Below are positions 1 to 8,674 of a stretch of 26,262 nucleotides of DNA, piece by piece. A program made the position numbers and the translations under genes. The notes below the pieces were generated by a model. That model ran no database searches, was not told where the DNA came from, and saw nothing but the letters and a program-made list of their open reading frames with translations. Numbering within the stretch: the stretch's first letter is position 1; every line of letters starts with the position of its first letter. This stretch comes from JBEKSX01 sp049516635 (GTDB lineage: Bacteria > Bacteroidota > Ignavibacteria > Tepidaquicellales > OLB5), in assembly GCA_049516635.1 (NCBI GenBank), contig JBEKSX010000039.1, positions 1 through 26,262 of the forward strand, in the 5' to 3' direction.

Positions 1-2
1 GA

Positions 3-854
3 TTCTTTGACAGAAGAAGGATGACACAGCCGTTTGATTCTGCGGTATTCTCCCTCAAAGTAGGCGAGATCGCCGGTCCCGTCAGGTCGCAGTTCGGATG
101 GCATATAATCAAGAAGACTGACGAAAAACCTTTTATGCCTTTTGACCAGCAAAAAGAAAATCTGAAGAACGAGTATAAGAGAACGCAAAAATTCAAAGAT
201 GACTATCAAAAATACGTTGACAAGCTGAAAAAAGATTACGATTTTTCTATAGTGAGCGATGGTTTCAATTATCTGAGAGGCAGGCTGGATTCTACCAAGA
301 CCATCAGTGACTTTAATATGGACAGCGTGTTCATTCCGATGGATAAGGAAAAAGTTCTTGCTGGATTTGATGGCGGGCAAATTAAAATATCGGACCTGCA
401 GACCTTCCTGAACGTGAACAGGGATTTCCAGAGGTCAGCTTTAAACGCAGGTACACTTACTTCGATGATCAATTCCGCTGCCGAACAAACCGTATTAAAT
501 CAAAAAGCCAAGGACGAAAAAGTGGAAAAGGACGATGAATACGAGAACGCAATAAGAGAGTATGAGAACGGACTGCTCGTTTTCAGAGTTGACCAGGATG
601 AACTCTGGACAAAGGTAAAAGTGACCGATACGGACATGCAGGCATATTATGATGCCAATAAAGTTAAATTTGCCACTAAAGATTCAACCGGCAAGGACAT
701 TTATAAAACGTTCGACCTCGCAAAACCGGAAATATCAAATGAGCTTCAGCAGACAAAATTCAAGGAGATCGAACAAGCTTACATAGACTCGCTGAAAAAG
801 AAATATCCCGTTACTATACACGATGATGTGCTGAACGAAGCATTTAAGGAGTAG
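3..854 (+). CDS. Parvulin-type peptidyl-prolyl isomerase, 3' part only
   Basis: This is the C-terminal part of a periplasmic foldase of the PpiC/SurA/PpiD type, which isomerises prolyl bonds and chaperones outer-membrane or secreted proteins. The reading frame is open to the window edge: codons before the first ATG (position 21) already encode the parvulin segment FFDRRR, so that ATG is internal. The visible part starts at the end of a rotamase domain (the signature FGWHIIKK lies near residue 30 after the ATG), followed by about 230 residues of charged, helical sequence with no second clear rotamase domain. It ends with TAG, 26 bases before a second SurA-like gene in the same direction, so the two are probably co-transcribed. 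The N-terminus, any signal peptide and any further domains lie outside the window. The family call is firm; the exact subfamily is not. Confidence 0.85.
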   Translation, partial: FFDRRRMTQPFDSAVFSLKVGEIAGPVRSQFGWHIIKKTDEKPFMPFDQQKENLKNEYKRTQKFKDDYQKYVDKLKKDYDFSIVSDGFNYLRGRLDSTKTISDFNMDSVFIPMDKEKVLAGFDGGQIKISDLQTFLNVNRDFQRSALNAGTLTSMINSAAEQTVLNQKAKDEKVEKDDEYENAIREYENGLLVFRVDQDELWTKVKVTDTDMQAYYDANKVKFATKDSTGKDIYKTFDLAKPEISNELQQTKFKEIEQAYIDSLKKKYPVTIHDDVLNEAFKE

Positions 855-880
855 CATCCTTTAAGAATAATTTAAAAAAT

Positions 881-2167
881 TTGAAATCCGTGAAATTTAT
901 ATGTGTCCTGATATTAATGCTTCTGGGACAGGCATTGTATGCTCAAAACGAAGAGGATAAGATAATTGCCATAGTAGGCAATGATATTATCACACTTTCC
1001 GACCTGAACACTGCCTTGCAGAATTATGCAATACAGTATAACCTGAAACAAATAGCACAAAGGGATATACAAACAGTCTTCCAGAACATGCTTTTCGAAA
1101 AGCTCATGCTTGCTAAAGCAGACCAGGACAGCATCACTGTAACTGAAGATGACGTGCAAAAACAGCTTGACTCACGCATACGTATGATGAAAGAGCAGTT
1201 TGGTTCGGAAAAGAACATTGAGACATATTACGGACAGCCGATGAACAAGCTGAGAGCCTCTCTAAAACATGATCTAAGAAACGATCTCAAGATAGAAAAG
1301 CTGAAACAGAACAAGTTCGGAAACGGTATAAGGGTATCGGGCACAGAAGTAGAAAAATACTTCGAGGAGTTCAAAGATTCGCTTTCTGACGTTCCGGAAA
1401 TGCTCGAACTTTATCAGATCGTAAGGATCCCGGCGCTTACCGAAGAGGCTAAGAAGGTTGCCCATGATAAAGCTGAAGCGATTCTTGACAGCATTAAAGC
1501 AGGCGGAGATTTTTCGGAACTTGCTAAAAAATATTCGGATGATTCGGCTTCAGCATCAAACGGTGGAGAACTTGGTCCGATCAAGAAAGGGATCTTTGTT
1601 AAGGAATTTGAGGATGCTCTGTACCTGCTTAAACAGGGCCAAATTTCAGATGTGATAGAAACACCGTTCGGATACCATATAATTAAAGTATACCAGAGAA
1701 CAGGTGATAATATCAAAGCACAGCATATACTTATCAAAATACCTCATCTTGAATCAGAGGATTTTGCTACTATTAGTTTTTTGAGGAACATAAAAGCAGA
1801 GATACTTGGCGGACAGAAAACGTTCCAGCAGCTTGCATATGACTCTTCACAGGATAAACAATCCGCAAAGGACAGCGGTTATATAGGAAAGGTAAGCGTT
1901 GCGAATCTGGATAGTTCCGAAGCGCAGGCTTTAAAGGATCTGAAACCGGGAGATGTTTCGGATCCCATAAGGATAGGTGACATCGAAGATTATACTTACT
2001 CGATCTTTATGCTGAAAAGCCGTGTACCTTCGCATAAGGTAAACCTGAAAGAAGATTATGCACTGCTCGAAAAGAACGCTCAGAATTATAAATCGTTTAA
2101 AGAGATGAGCGCATGGTTCGATGAAATGAAACAATCTATTTATGTAAAGATATATAATATACAATAA
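881..2167 (+). CDS. SurA-like periplasmic peptidyl-prolyl isomerase
   Basis: Predicted periplasmic chaperone and peptidyl-prolyl isomerase that would escort unfolded outer-membrane proteins to the BAM machinery. Residues 1-21 form a signal peptide (basic start, hydrophobic run, cleavage after LYA). Residues about 25-170 are a SurA N-terminal helical domain. A first rotamase domain spans about 175-275, with the conserved GGELGPIKKG and FGYHIIKV segments, and a more diverged second one spans about 280-385 (starts AQHILIKIP; GYIGKVSV). The 428-residue length matches SurA proteins. The start used is TTG at 881; GTG at 890 in the same frame gives an equally good signal peptide, and neither has a strong ribosome-binding site. 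It follows another parvulin gene by 26 bases. A long imperfect hairpin follows the stop. The tandem pair suggests paralogous foldases in one operon. Confidence 0.9.
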   Translation: MKSVKFICVLILMLLGQALYAQNEEDKIIAIVGNDIITLSDLNTALQNYAIQYNLKQIAQRDIQTVFQNMLFEKLMLAKADQDSITVTEDDVQKQLDSRIRMMKEQFGSEKNIETYYGQPMNKLRASLKHDLRNDLKIEKLKQNKFGNGIRVSGTEVEKYFEEFKDSLSDVPEMLELYQIVRIPALTEEAKKVAHDKAEAILDSIKAGGDFSELAKKYSDDSASASNGGELGPIKKGIFVKEFEDALYLLKQGQISDVIETPFGYHIIKVYQRTGDNIKAQHILIKIPHLESEDFATISFLRNIKAEILGGQKTFQQLAYDSSQDKQSAKDSGYIGKVSVANLDSSEAQALKDLKPGDVSDPIRIGDIEDYTYSIFMLKSRVPSHKVNLKEDYALLEKNAQNYKSFKEMSAWFDEMKQSIYVKIYNIQ

Positions 2168-2183
2168 AAGAAGCTCACTATTT

Positions 2184-2243
2184 AAGCCGCCTTTAATAAT
2201 AGTTAATTAATTAATAATCCGTTAACTTTATTAGAAGCGGCTT
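2184..2243 (+). terminator. Imperfect hairpin, possible terminator or leader structure
   Basis: Arms AAGCCGC (2184-2190) and GCGGCTT (2237-2243) are exact complements, and the inner AT-rich flanks can extend the pairing (GTTAA against TTAAC). TTAATTTT follows the 3' arm. It sits after the SurA-like stop and only 12 bases before the next ATG, so it could end the upstream transcript or act as a leader structure for the vWA gene. The large loop makes a strong intrinsic terminator doubtful. Confidence 0.45.
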
Positions 2244-2255
2244 TTAATTTTACCT

Positions 2256-4379
2256 ATGTTTAACATAACTTATCACTACCCGGCATTAATAGCTTTTATA
2301 TTCATTCCCCTTTCCATTTTCCTTTCTATCTTCTTTTACAGGAAAACATCTCTCTCGCGCAATATGAGAGTCCTTCTTATCTGTATCAAGAGCCTTGCTA
2401 TTTTCTTACTTCTGGTCCTTCTTCTGGAACCGTCCTTACTCTCAACTGTTAAGGGCAAAGTCAATAATAATAAGTTTGTACTGACAGATAATACAAGAAG
2501 CATGAACCTTCCCGGCAGATCCAATGAATTAAAAAAAAGTGAGATAGCTTCTTTACTGAAAAGCAGTATATTCACGGGTGAGAATTTCCGGTTCTATTCA
2601 TTCGGAAGTGAGAAAATAGAACAGGTTTCCTCCTCAGCTTTTGATTCACTAAGATTTAACGGATTCATTACCGATCCCGATATGGCTTTGCAGTCTCTCA
2701 GGGAGAGATTCCCGGAAAATCATTTTAATCCCGTGATCATCATATCTGACGGGATTTTTAATAACGGGGGAAATCCCTTGTATAAAGCAAAGCTGTTTGA
2801 AAGTCCCTTCATGACAATCGGCATAGGTGATACCGTACAGAAAAAAGACGTGGTCATTGACAGGGTTTTCTACAATGAAAAAGCTATGACCGATGCGGTT
2901 AACCCTATAAGAGTTTCGGTAAGTGCCCATAATATTCCCTCAGGCATAATCAATGTAAACCTGCTGAGAGAAGGCTCGGTGACATCGAGTAAAACTATTA
3001 ATGTTCTAAATGCAGAACAGACCTCGGATATCACGTTCGAGGTCACCGAAAATAAACCCGGAACCGTGAGATATAAAGTTGAAGCAGAACAGCTCCCGGG
3101 TGAAATTACGTACAAGAACAATTACACAAATTTCCTTATTGACTATATTGAAAATAAGATCAATATCCTGTTTTTATCCGGGGGACCCGGATATGACAAT
3201 TCGTTTTTGTCGGATATCTTCAAAAGAATAAAAAATTATCACACGACGGTAAAGACCGTAAAGAATGCGGGTGAATTTTATGAAGGTCCCATAGACTTCA
3301 AAAGCCTTGGTGATTACTCTGCTATTGTACTGCAGGGATTCCCGACAGCCCAGTTCAGCAGTGAGGTCATAAGCGGTTTATCTTCTAAAGTTAAGGAAAA
3401 TAATATACCGCTGATCTTTTTTGCTTCAAGGAACACAGAATACAAAAGGCTTGACCTGTTCGAGGATCTTATTCCGTTCAGCATTGCAAGAGTTTCTGGA
3501 GATGAAAATCTTTTTTCACCCCGTGCCGTAAGCGGTATGGACAACGAGCTCAAAGATGTCCTGAGTGAGATTGAATCAGCTCCGCAAATATTTAAAAACG
3601 TAACAGGTGTCCAGCAAAAAGTGGGCAGCGAAGTTCTAATGACGGACAAGGCATCGGGAGAACCGATGCTGATAACAAGAATTGCCGGAAAAACAAGGTC
3701 GGCAGCGTTCCTCGGATACGGACTATGGAGATGGAGGCTGAACGAGAAGAGCGATTACGAAAAAACTGCAGAGAAGTTTATTATGGGATTGGTGAATTTC
3801 ACCATATCAAAAGAAAAGAAGTCAAAGTTTTTGGTCTATCCGTCAAAGAATATTTTCGACTACACGGAAGATATAAAATACTATGCGGAAGTATATGATG
3901 ACAACTATTCACCCGTTAGAAATGCAGTTGTGAGAGGTAAAATAACATCTAACGGCAGTACAGTACAGAATAATATCCCGTTTGCTTATAATGATAACAG
4001 GTATGAAGCTGTTATTCCACCTATAAAGAGCGGAGATTACCTTTTTGAAGCGGATGCAGAGACCAATAATATCTTTTATGCAAAGGGCGAATCCAGATTT
4101 CTGGTTGACTCAATCAATACTGAATTCCTCATAACCAAAAGCAATTTTGAGAACCTGAGGAACCTGTCTTCTAACACGAACGGACGATTTTTTACCGGTT
4201 CTGATAAACCCCGTGAAATAACAGAATATCTGGCATCTCTGGAACAGATTAGTTCGGGTATGAGCGAGTCCGGAACTGTAACTTATACAAACCTTTGGGA
4301 AAATAAGTATATCCTGCTTATTATCATCGGCTTATTCTCCGTTGAGTGGTTTATCAGGAAGAGGAGCAACCTCCCCTGA
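2256..4379 (+). CDS. Membrane-anchored vWA-domain protein
   Basis: A 707-residue envelope protein of unproven function. Two hydrophobic helices lie at about residues 8-28 and 38-58, and a last helix at about 683-700 ends in a basic tail. Between them is a von Willebrand A-like domain (about 70-200): the metal site reads D78-N-T80-R-S82, a conservative change from DxSxS, and a later VIIISDG supplies the usual aspartate. After a beta-rich stretch comes a region starting INILFLSGGPGYDN (about 300) that resembles the class-I glutamine-amidotransferase-like fold seen in large vWA membrane proteins of planctomycetes and Bacteroidota. I see no amidotransferase catalytic triad, so that domain is probably structural. 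It follows two foldase genes in the same direction. A role in envelope assembly or stress is an inference from that context. Confidence 0.72.
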   Translation: MFNITYHYPALIAFIFIPLSIFLSIFFYRKTSLSRNMRVLLICIKSLAIFLLLVLLLEPSLLSTVKGKVNNNKFVLTDNTRSMNLPGRSNELKKSEIASLLKSSIFTGENFRFYSFGSEKIEQVSSSAFDSLRFNGFITDPDMALQSLRERFPENHFNPVIIISDGIFNNGGNPLYKAKLFESPFMTIGIGDTVQKKDVVIDRVFYNEKAMTDAVNPIRVSVSAHNIPSGIINVNLLREGSVTSSKTINVLNAEQTSDITFEVTENKPGTVRYKVEAEQLPGEITYKNNYTNFLIDYIENKINILFLSGGPGYDNSFLSDIFKRIKNYHTTVKTVKNAGEFYEGPIDFKSLGDYSAIVLQGFPTAQFSSEVISGLSSKVKENNIPLIFFASRNTEYKRLDLFEDLIPFSIARVSGDENLFSPRAVSGMDNELKDVLSEIESAPQIFKNVTGVQQKVGSEVLMTDKASGEPMLITRIAGKTRSAAFLGYGLWRWRLNEKSDYEKTAEKFIMGLVNFTISKEKKSKFLVYPSKNIFDYTEDIKYYAEVYDDNYSPVRNAVVRGKITSNGSTVQNNIPFAYNDNRYEAVIPPIKSGDYLFEADAETNNIFYAKGESRFLVDSINTEFLITKSNFENLRNLSSNTNGRFFTGSDKPREITEYLASLEQISSGMSESGTVTYTNLWENKYILLIIIGLFSVEWFIRKRSNLP

Positions 4380-4485
4380 GAAGAACGGGCTGTATTAACC
4401 TTTGTGAAACTTATACTTATGCCTGTGAGTTATATATAATAACAATTTAGAAATTACAGCTAAATAAAAGATTTTTATTTGAATG

Positions 4486-4500
4486 GGACTAATATAGTCC
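4486..4500 (+). promoter_or_regulatory. Predicted IscR/Rrf2-type operator upstream of the ferredoxin
   Basis: A perfect 15-base palindrome, GGACTA-ATA-TAGTCC, lies about 50 bases before the ferredoxin ATG. Its core, GACTAATATAGTC, agrees at every position with the core of the known IscR type-1 site (GACT R WWW Y AGTC). TATAGT inside it (4493-4498) could serve as a -10 hexamer, so a bound regulator would block the promoter. The operator is a prediction; the regulator is not in the window. Confidence 0.6.
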
Positions 4501-4551
4501 TGATGACTGTTAAAACAAAAATTTAAATTATCATAAGGAGAGGAATAATTA

Positions 4552-4911
4552 ATGACCTGGGTAATAACAAAATTATGCATAGACTGTAAAGATACGGAAT
4601 GTGCCGAAGTGTGTCCTGTAGACTGTATATATGACCTGACGGTAGATGATGAAGAATTTACAAAAACACAGCTTTATATCCATCCGGGTGAATGCATCGA
4701 CTGTGCTGCCTGTGAACCTGCATGTCCATGGCAGGCGATCTTTGAGGATTCCCAGGTACCGCCGATCTTTGCCGAAGATATAGAAAGAAATGCAAAGATT
4801 TTCGAAAAACATCCTCCGGAGCATTTCACTACGGAAGTGACACCGATAAAGAGGAATCCTACAATAGAAGAGATCGAAGAAAACAAACGCAAGTGGGGCT
4901 ATACACCTTAA
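4552..4911 (+). CDS. fdxA: Seven-iron-type ferredoxin (FdxA-like)
   Basis: A small soluble electron carrier with one 3Fe-4S and one 4Fe-4S cluster. The first cysteine group is C9, C17, C21 and C25, with an extra C12 at the place of the free cysteine in Azotobacter ferredoxin I. The second is C48, C51, C54 and C58, followed by proline, in the order CIDCAACEPACP. C9-C17-C21 plus C58 would bind the 3Fe-4S cluster, and C48-C51-C54 plus C25 the 4Fe-4S cluster. Compared with common FdxA proteins there is an acidic insertion of about ten residues (29-40) between the two halves, and a C-terminal extension of about 50 residues that ends KRKWGYTP. A strong ribosome-binding site (AAGGAGAG) precedes the ATG. 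It stands alone, convergent with the aminotransferase gene. The predicted Rrf2-type operator upstream suggests control by iron-sulfur or redox status. Confidence 0.9.
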   Translation: MTWVITKLCIDCKDTECAEVCPVDCIYDLTVDDEEFTKTQLYIHPGECIDCAACEPACPWQAIFEDSQVPPIFAEDIERNAKIFEKHPPEHFTTEVTPIKRNPTIEEIEENKRKWGYTP

Positions 4912-4945
4912 TTAATTAGCACATTCAGATTCCTGCTGGAGATTA

Positions 4946-4983
4946 CCCCGCACTTGCCTGCCCGACGCAGGAGGGATGTGGGG
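4946..4983. terminator. Two-step hairpin between convergent genes
   Basis: The outer arms CCCCGCA (4946-4952) and TGTGGGG (4977-4983) pair with one G-U, and the inner arms CCTGC (4957-4961) and GCAGG (4967-4971) pair exactly. AGAATGACAG follows, the tail shared by other dispersed palindromes here (19352-19371, 20532-20623). It sits between the ferredoxin and the aminotransferase, which end towards each other. It is probably a dispersed REP-like repeat that can also stop transcription. Confidence 0.5.
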
Positions 4984-5010
4984 CAAGAATGACAGAAATA
5001 TTGACTATAC

Positions 5011-6195
5011 TTAATCTGATACTACTTTTTTAAACTTCTTTAAAAATATATCAGCTTCCTTTCGTGTAATTACTAACGGAGGAAGCAGACGGATTACGTT
5101 AACATTTGTACAATTGACCAGCACACCTTCATCCAGCATTTTATGAACGATAGTCTGTCCATCGCCTGCGATTTCAATGCCGATCATTAAACCCATTCCC
5201 CTGACATCCTTGATCTTATCGGGATATTTCTTTTTGTGAACCAGAAGTCTTTTTTTCAGATACTCCCCGATTTTATAAGCATTGTTCATCAATCCCTTTT
5301 TGATTTCCTCGATAACGGCTAATCCTGCGGCACAGGCAACAGGGTTGCCGCCAAAGGTCGAGCCGTGCTGACCCTGCCCGAATACACCGGCAACAATTTC
5401 ATTTCCCAACACAGCACCCAGTGGAAGTCCTCCTCCCATTCCTTTTGCTATGAGTACAATATCCGGTTTTAATGCGAAATGTTCGAAAGAGAAAAACTTA
5501 CCTGTCCTGCCAATGCCAGATTGTATTTCATCTGCCGCTATCAAAAAACCGAATTTTTGCTTTAGCTCCATCAGCTTTTGTATAAATGCGGGAGTTACGG
5601 AATTAATTCCCCCCTCCCCCTGCAGGCATTCAATGAAAATTGCGGAGGTGTTATCGTTTACATTCTTTTCCAGCTCAGCTAACGAATTAAAAGGAACGAA
5701 CTTAACATCCGTTAATAATGGTTCGAAACCTTCGCGGTATTTGGCTCTTTCGGTCAGGGAAAGCCCACCCAAAGTTCTTCCGTGAAAAGAACCTGAGAAA
5801 GCAATAATATCCTTTTTTTGTGAGCCTGAGAAATGTTTTCTGATTATTTTAAGCGCAGTTTCAGCGGCTTCCGTACCCGAGTTTGTGAAAAATATCTTTT
5901 TAAATCCGGTTAACCCGATCAGCTTTTCTGCAAGCAGTATTTGTGTATCTTGATAAAAAATATTGGAGAGATGGATGTATTTCCCTATCTGTTTCGAAAT
6001 GGCTTTATTGACTTCCCTGTGATTATATCCTAAAATATTTACCGCCAGCCCGCCGAACATATCCAGTATTTTCCTTCCGTCATCGGTATAAAGATAACAG
6101 TCTTTTCCTCGTTCTATGTGAATTTTAAGACGCCGGTAGGTCCTGAAGAAATATTCCTCCTCTTTTTGAATTAATCTCTCAAAGCTCTTTTTCAT
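5011..6195 (-). CDS. argD: Class-III PLP aminotransferase, acetylornithine-type
   Basis: Pyridoxal-phosphate enzyme of the acetylornithine/succinylornithine aminotransferase family, which uses glutamate to aminate N-acetylglutamate semialdehyde in arginine synthesis. At 394 residues it has the usual length. Visible family marks: NSGTEAAETALK (105-116) for the phosphate of PLP, SFHGRTLGGL (136-145), the DE pair at 222-223 that contacts the cofactor ring, and the lysine K251 in LIAKGMGGGLPLG that forms the Schiff base. STFGGNPVACAAG follows. Nothing essential is missing. The start codon is 2 bases after the coaE stop, so it is the last gene of the rny-coaE-argD run. No other arginine gene is nearby, so related activities on ornithine, 4-aminobutyrate or lysine-pathway substrates cannot be excluded. 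Confidence 0.82.
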   Translation of the reverse strand: MKKSFERLIQKEEEYFFRTYRRLKIHIERGKDCYLYTDDGRKILDMFGGLAVNILGYNHREVNKAISKQIGKYIHLSNIFYQDTQILLAEKLIGLTGFKKIFFTNSGTEAAETALKIIRKHFSGSQKKDIIAFSGSFHGRTLGGLSLTERAKYREGFEPLLTDVKFVPFNSLAELEKNVNDNTSAIFIECLQGEGGINSVTPAFIQKLMELKQKFGFLIAADEIQSGIGRTGKFFSFEHFALKPDIVLIAKGMGGGLPLGAVLGNEIVAGVFGQGQHGSTFGGNPVACAAGLAVIEEIKKGLMNNAYKIGEYLKKRLLVHKKKYPDKIKDVRGMGLMIGIEIAGDGQTIVHKMLDEGVLVNCTNVNVIRLLPPLVITRKEADIFLKKFKKVVSD

Positions 6196-6197
6196 AA

Positions 6198-6833
6198 CTA
6201 CGATTTGTCTTTTTTGGGATTTATGTTTGTTAAAACTCTGTACAGCAATTTCACTTCTCTTTGCAGGCTTCTTTTATCACAGTTATTATTGATGATAAAA
6301 TCCGCCCTTTCGACTTTTTCTTTCTCTGGCATTTGCAATTTTATTATCGAGCGTATGTCTTTTATTGTAAGATTTTTATTCCTTCTCTTTATCCTTCGAA
6401 TCCTCATCTTGATGAATGAAAATACCTCGACGGTATAATCAAGATACTTATCGAACCCGCTTTCAAAGATCAGTGCGGCTTCTACAAGAATAATTTTTGC
6501 ACGGGTCTTTTTTGAACGCTGTACAAGTTCTTCTATAACAAAAGGGTGAACGATACTATTCACCCTTTTTTGATTTCTTATATTTGCGAATACTACTTTT
6601 CTTAATTTTTCAAACGAAATAGCTTTTCTATCTTTATCAAGTATCCGTCCGCCGAACGATTTTACAAGCGCTTTATGAAGCTTTTTGTTTGTGCTGTACA
6701 GTTCCCTTGCAATCTCATCGGCATAAAAGATTTTGCATCCCAGCTCTTCAAAGTAACTGCAAACCAGCGATTTTCCGGAACCGATTCCGCCTGTTATTCC
6801 TATGAATAAATTCTTAGCGGTCTTACTTTGCAT
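6198..6833 (-). CDS. coaE: Dephospho-CoA kinase
   Basis: Catalyses the last step of coenzyme A synthesis, phosphorylation of the 3' hydroxyl of dephospho-CoA by ATP, in the cytosol. The P-loop GGIGSGKS is at residues 15-22, the substrate-binding YADEIARELY at 39-48 carries the conserved aspartate, and IVHPFVI and ILVEAALIFESG follow in the family order. The 211-residue length is normal for CoaE. The ATG lies inside the end of rny, an 11-base overlap, which indicates translational coupling and one transcript. The downstream aminotransferase begins 2 bases after the stop. The C-terminus is basic (KDKS after NPK) and otherwise unremarkable. Confidence 0.95.
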   Translation of the reverse strand: MQSKTAKNLFIGITGGIGSGKSLVCSYFEELGCKIFYADEIARELYSTNKKLHKALVKSFGGRILDKDRKAISFEKLRKVVFANIRNQKRVNSIVHPFVIEELVQRSKKTRAKIILVEAALIFESGFDKYLDYTVEVFSFIKMRIRRIKRRNKNLTIKDIRSIIKLQMPEKEKVERADFIINNNCDKRSLQREVKLLYRVLTNINPKKDKS

Positions 6834-8391
6834 AAGCTACAGAACGTCTTTCTCTTATTACCGTAACTTTTATCTGCCCGGGATATTCCATTTCTTCCTG
6901 TATCTTTGAGGCAATATCAACGGACAGCTGGTCGGCTAACGCATCATTTATCTTTTCATGTTCCACTATTACCCTTATTTCGCGTCCTGCCTGTATGGCG
7001 TATGTCTTCCCTACACCTTCGAATGATTTAGCAAGCTCTTCCAGCTTCTCCAGTCGTTTAACATAACCTTCGACGGATTCTCTTCTCGCTCCAGGCCTTG
7101 CCCCGCTAATCGCATCTGCCGCCTGGACAAGCACGGCTATCGGGCTTTCCATTTCCATATCTTCGTGGTGCGAGCCGATCGCATTGCATACGATCGGGTG
7201 TTCTTTATATTTCTTGGCAACCTCATAACCCAGTATCGCGTGGGGACCTTCTACTTCCCTGTCAATAACTTTTCCTATATCGTGGAGCAGACCACCGCGT
7301 TTTGCAAGGATGGGATCGAGCCCAAGCTCGACCGCCAGTATTCCGCAGAGATGCGCCACCTCAATGCTGTGCTGCAGTACGTTTTGGCCGTAGCTCGTCC
7401 TGTATTTCATCTTTCCTATCATCCTGACCAGCTCCGGATGCAGCCCGTGGAGTCCAGTTTCTATCAAGGCAGTCTCACCGATGCGGATTATCTCTTCTTC
7501 CAGTTCCTTTTTCACCTTTTCTACAACCTCTTCTATCCTTGTAGGATGGATCCTTCCGTCAGCAATCAGTCTCTCCATCGATATCTTCGCAACTTCACGC
7601 CTGAACGGATCGAACGCTGAAATGGTTATGGCTTCGGGTGTATCATCCACAATGATATCCACACCTGTTGCCGCTTCGAATGCTCTCACATTTCTGCCCT
7701 CTTTGCCGATTATCCTGCCTTTAAGCTCATCGTTCTGGATGTTAAGAACGCTCACTGTTGTTTCAACCGAGTGGTCCGCCGCGCTCCTCTGTATTGCCTG
7801 TACAATCATGTTCTTCGCAATTCTTTTCGATTCGAGCTTCATTTCATCGCGTATCTCCTTCAGCTTTCCCGCACATGCCTTCTTGGTTTCATCGGTCAGG
7901 TTCTCCATAAGGATACTTTTCGCTTCATCAGCAGTAAGACCCGATATATTTTCGAGCTTTACGTTCTGTTCCTGCGTCAGGACATCCAGTTTTTCCTCTT
8001 TTTCTTCAAGGACTTCTACTTTTTGATTCAGTTCCTTTTCAAGCTTGTCAATATTCTTCTCTTTCCTTGAAAGAGTATCCAGCTTCTTTTCAAGGTTCTC
8101 ATCCTTATCCAGAAGCTGTTTTTCAAATGCTTTCAGCTTATTTTTCTTGGAATGATAGTCACTATCGAATTCCTGTTTCTTCCTGTACCATTCATCTTTT
8201 ACTTCCAGGAGCTTTTCTTTCTTAATGGTCAAAGCGGTTTTCTCTGCGTCTTCAACTATCTTCCTCGCCTGTTCATCGGCGCTCATTAGCTTGTTCTTTG
8301 TGGACTTGCTATTGAAGAGCCAGCCGAAGAAGAATGTTGCGCCGCTTAAAATTACAAAGAGCGGTATCAGAATATAAATTTCCAGATTCAT
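6823..8391 (-). CDS. rny: Ribonuclease Y
   Basis: Membrane-anchored endoribonuclease that starts mRNA decay. The order of parts is typical: one N-terminal membrane helix (about residues 4-25), a long charged coiled coil (about 35-200), a KH RNA-binding domain with the loop IIGKEGRN (about residue 230), and an HD hydrolase domain with LLHDIGK and the later GSHHED metal ligands. The length of 522 residues matches RNase Y. Codon use and length give no sign of damage. The start has a reasonable ribosome-binding site (ACGGAG about 10 bases upstream). Upstream on the same strand lie the probable 6S RNA and zapA; downstream coaE overlaps by 11 bases. Long open frames on the opposite strand here are shadows of the coiled coil. 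Confidence 0.96.
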   Translation of the reverse strand: MNLEIYILIPLFVILSGATFFFGWLFNSKSTKNKLMSADEQARKIVEDAEKTALTIKKEKLLEVKDEWYRKKQEFDSDYHSKKNKLKAFEKQLLDKDENLEKKLDTLSRKEKNIDKLEKELNQKVEVLEEKEEKLDVLTQEQNVKLENISGLTADEAKSILMENLTDETKKACAGKLKEIRDEMKLESKRIAKNMIVQAIQRSAADHSVETTVSVLNIQNDELKGRIIGKEGRNVRAFEAATGVDIIVDDTPEAITISAFDPFRREVAKISMERLIADGRIHPTRIEEVVEKVKKELEEEIIRIGETALIETGLHGLHPELVRMIGKMKYRTSYGQNVLQHSIEVAHLCGILAVELGLDPILAKRGGLLHDIGKVIDREVEGPHAILGYEVAKKYKEHPIVCNAIGSHHEDMEMESPIAVLVQAADAISGARPGARRESVEGYVKRLEKLEELAKSFEGVGKTYAIQAGREIRVIVEHEKINDALADQLSVDIASKIQEEMEYPGQIKVTVIRERRSVAYAK

Positions 8392-8446
8392 TTTATATTA
8401 CTCCGTTATTCTAACATATAATTTAGTGTATTATATAAATAAAAAA

Positions 8447-8670
8447 CCGCACACGACTTTTAGAACCATAGTGAAAGGTTATAGAACCCTTCGTAAATAC
8501 AGTGGGCGGTGCCGTAATGCTTCTTGCTTCCACTGTCAGCATACACCTGATAATCAGATGCAGCAGTTCCCGATTAAGGGCGAGGCCTGCAATTGGCATT
8601 ATTCACGAGCTGTCCTCCCATAAATTAGCGTTGGTTCTAATTAATATTTGACTACGGTCGGCCGGTGCGG
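8447..8670 (-). ncRNA. ssrS: Probable 6S RNA between zapA and rny
   Basis: A gene-free stretch of about 224 bases that folds as a long closed rod on the minus strand. Its ends pair: CCGCAC (8670-8665) with GTGCGG (8452-8447), and the 3' end runs straight into six T (8446-8441), as for an intrinsic terminator. Further in, TTAGAACCA (8640-8632) pairs exactly with TGGTTCTAA (8468-8460), and an apical hairpin is formed by ACAGTGG (8536-8530) and CCACTGT (8505-8499). TAGAAT (8680-8675) is a good -10 element for a start near 8670. Length, rod shape and the place next to zapA fit 6S RNA, which mimics an open promoter and binds sigma-70-type polymerase. The identification rests on structure and context, not on an alignment. 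Confidence 0.62.
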
Positions 8671-8674
8671 TTAA

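Noticed and set aside
7165..8070. Several long plus-strand open frames opposite rny
   Set aside because: They are shadows of the coiled-coil and KH coding sequence, with low-complexity Ser/Phe-rich translations and no start context.
8426..8623. 65-codon open frame on the plus strand between rny and zapA
   Set aside because: It lies across the folded 6S-like RNA on the other strand, has no ribosome-binding site, and its translation matches nothing.
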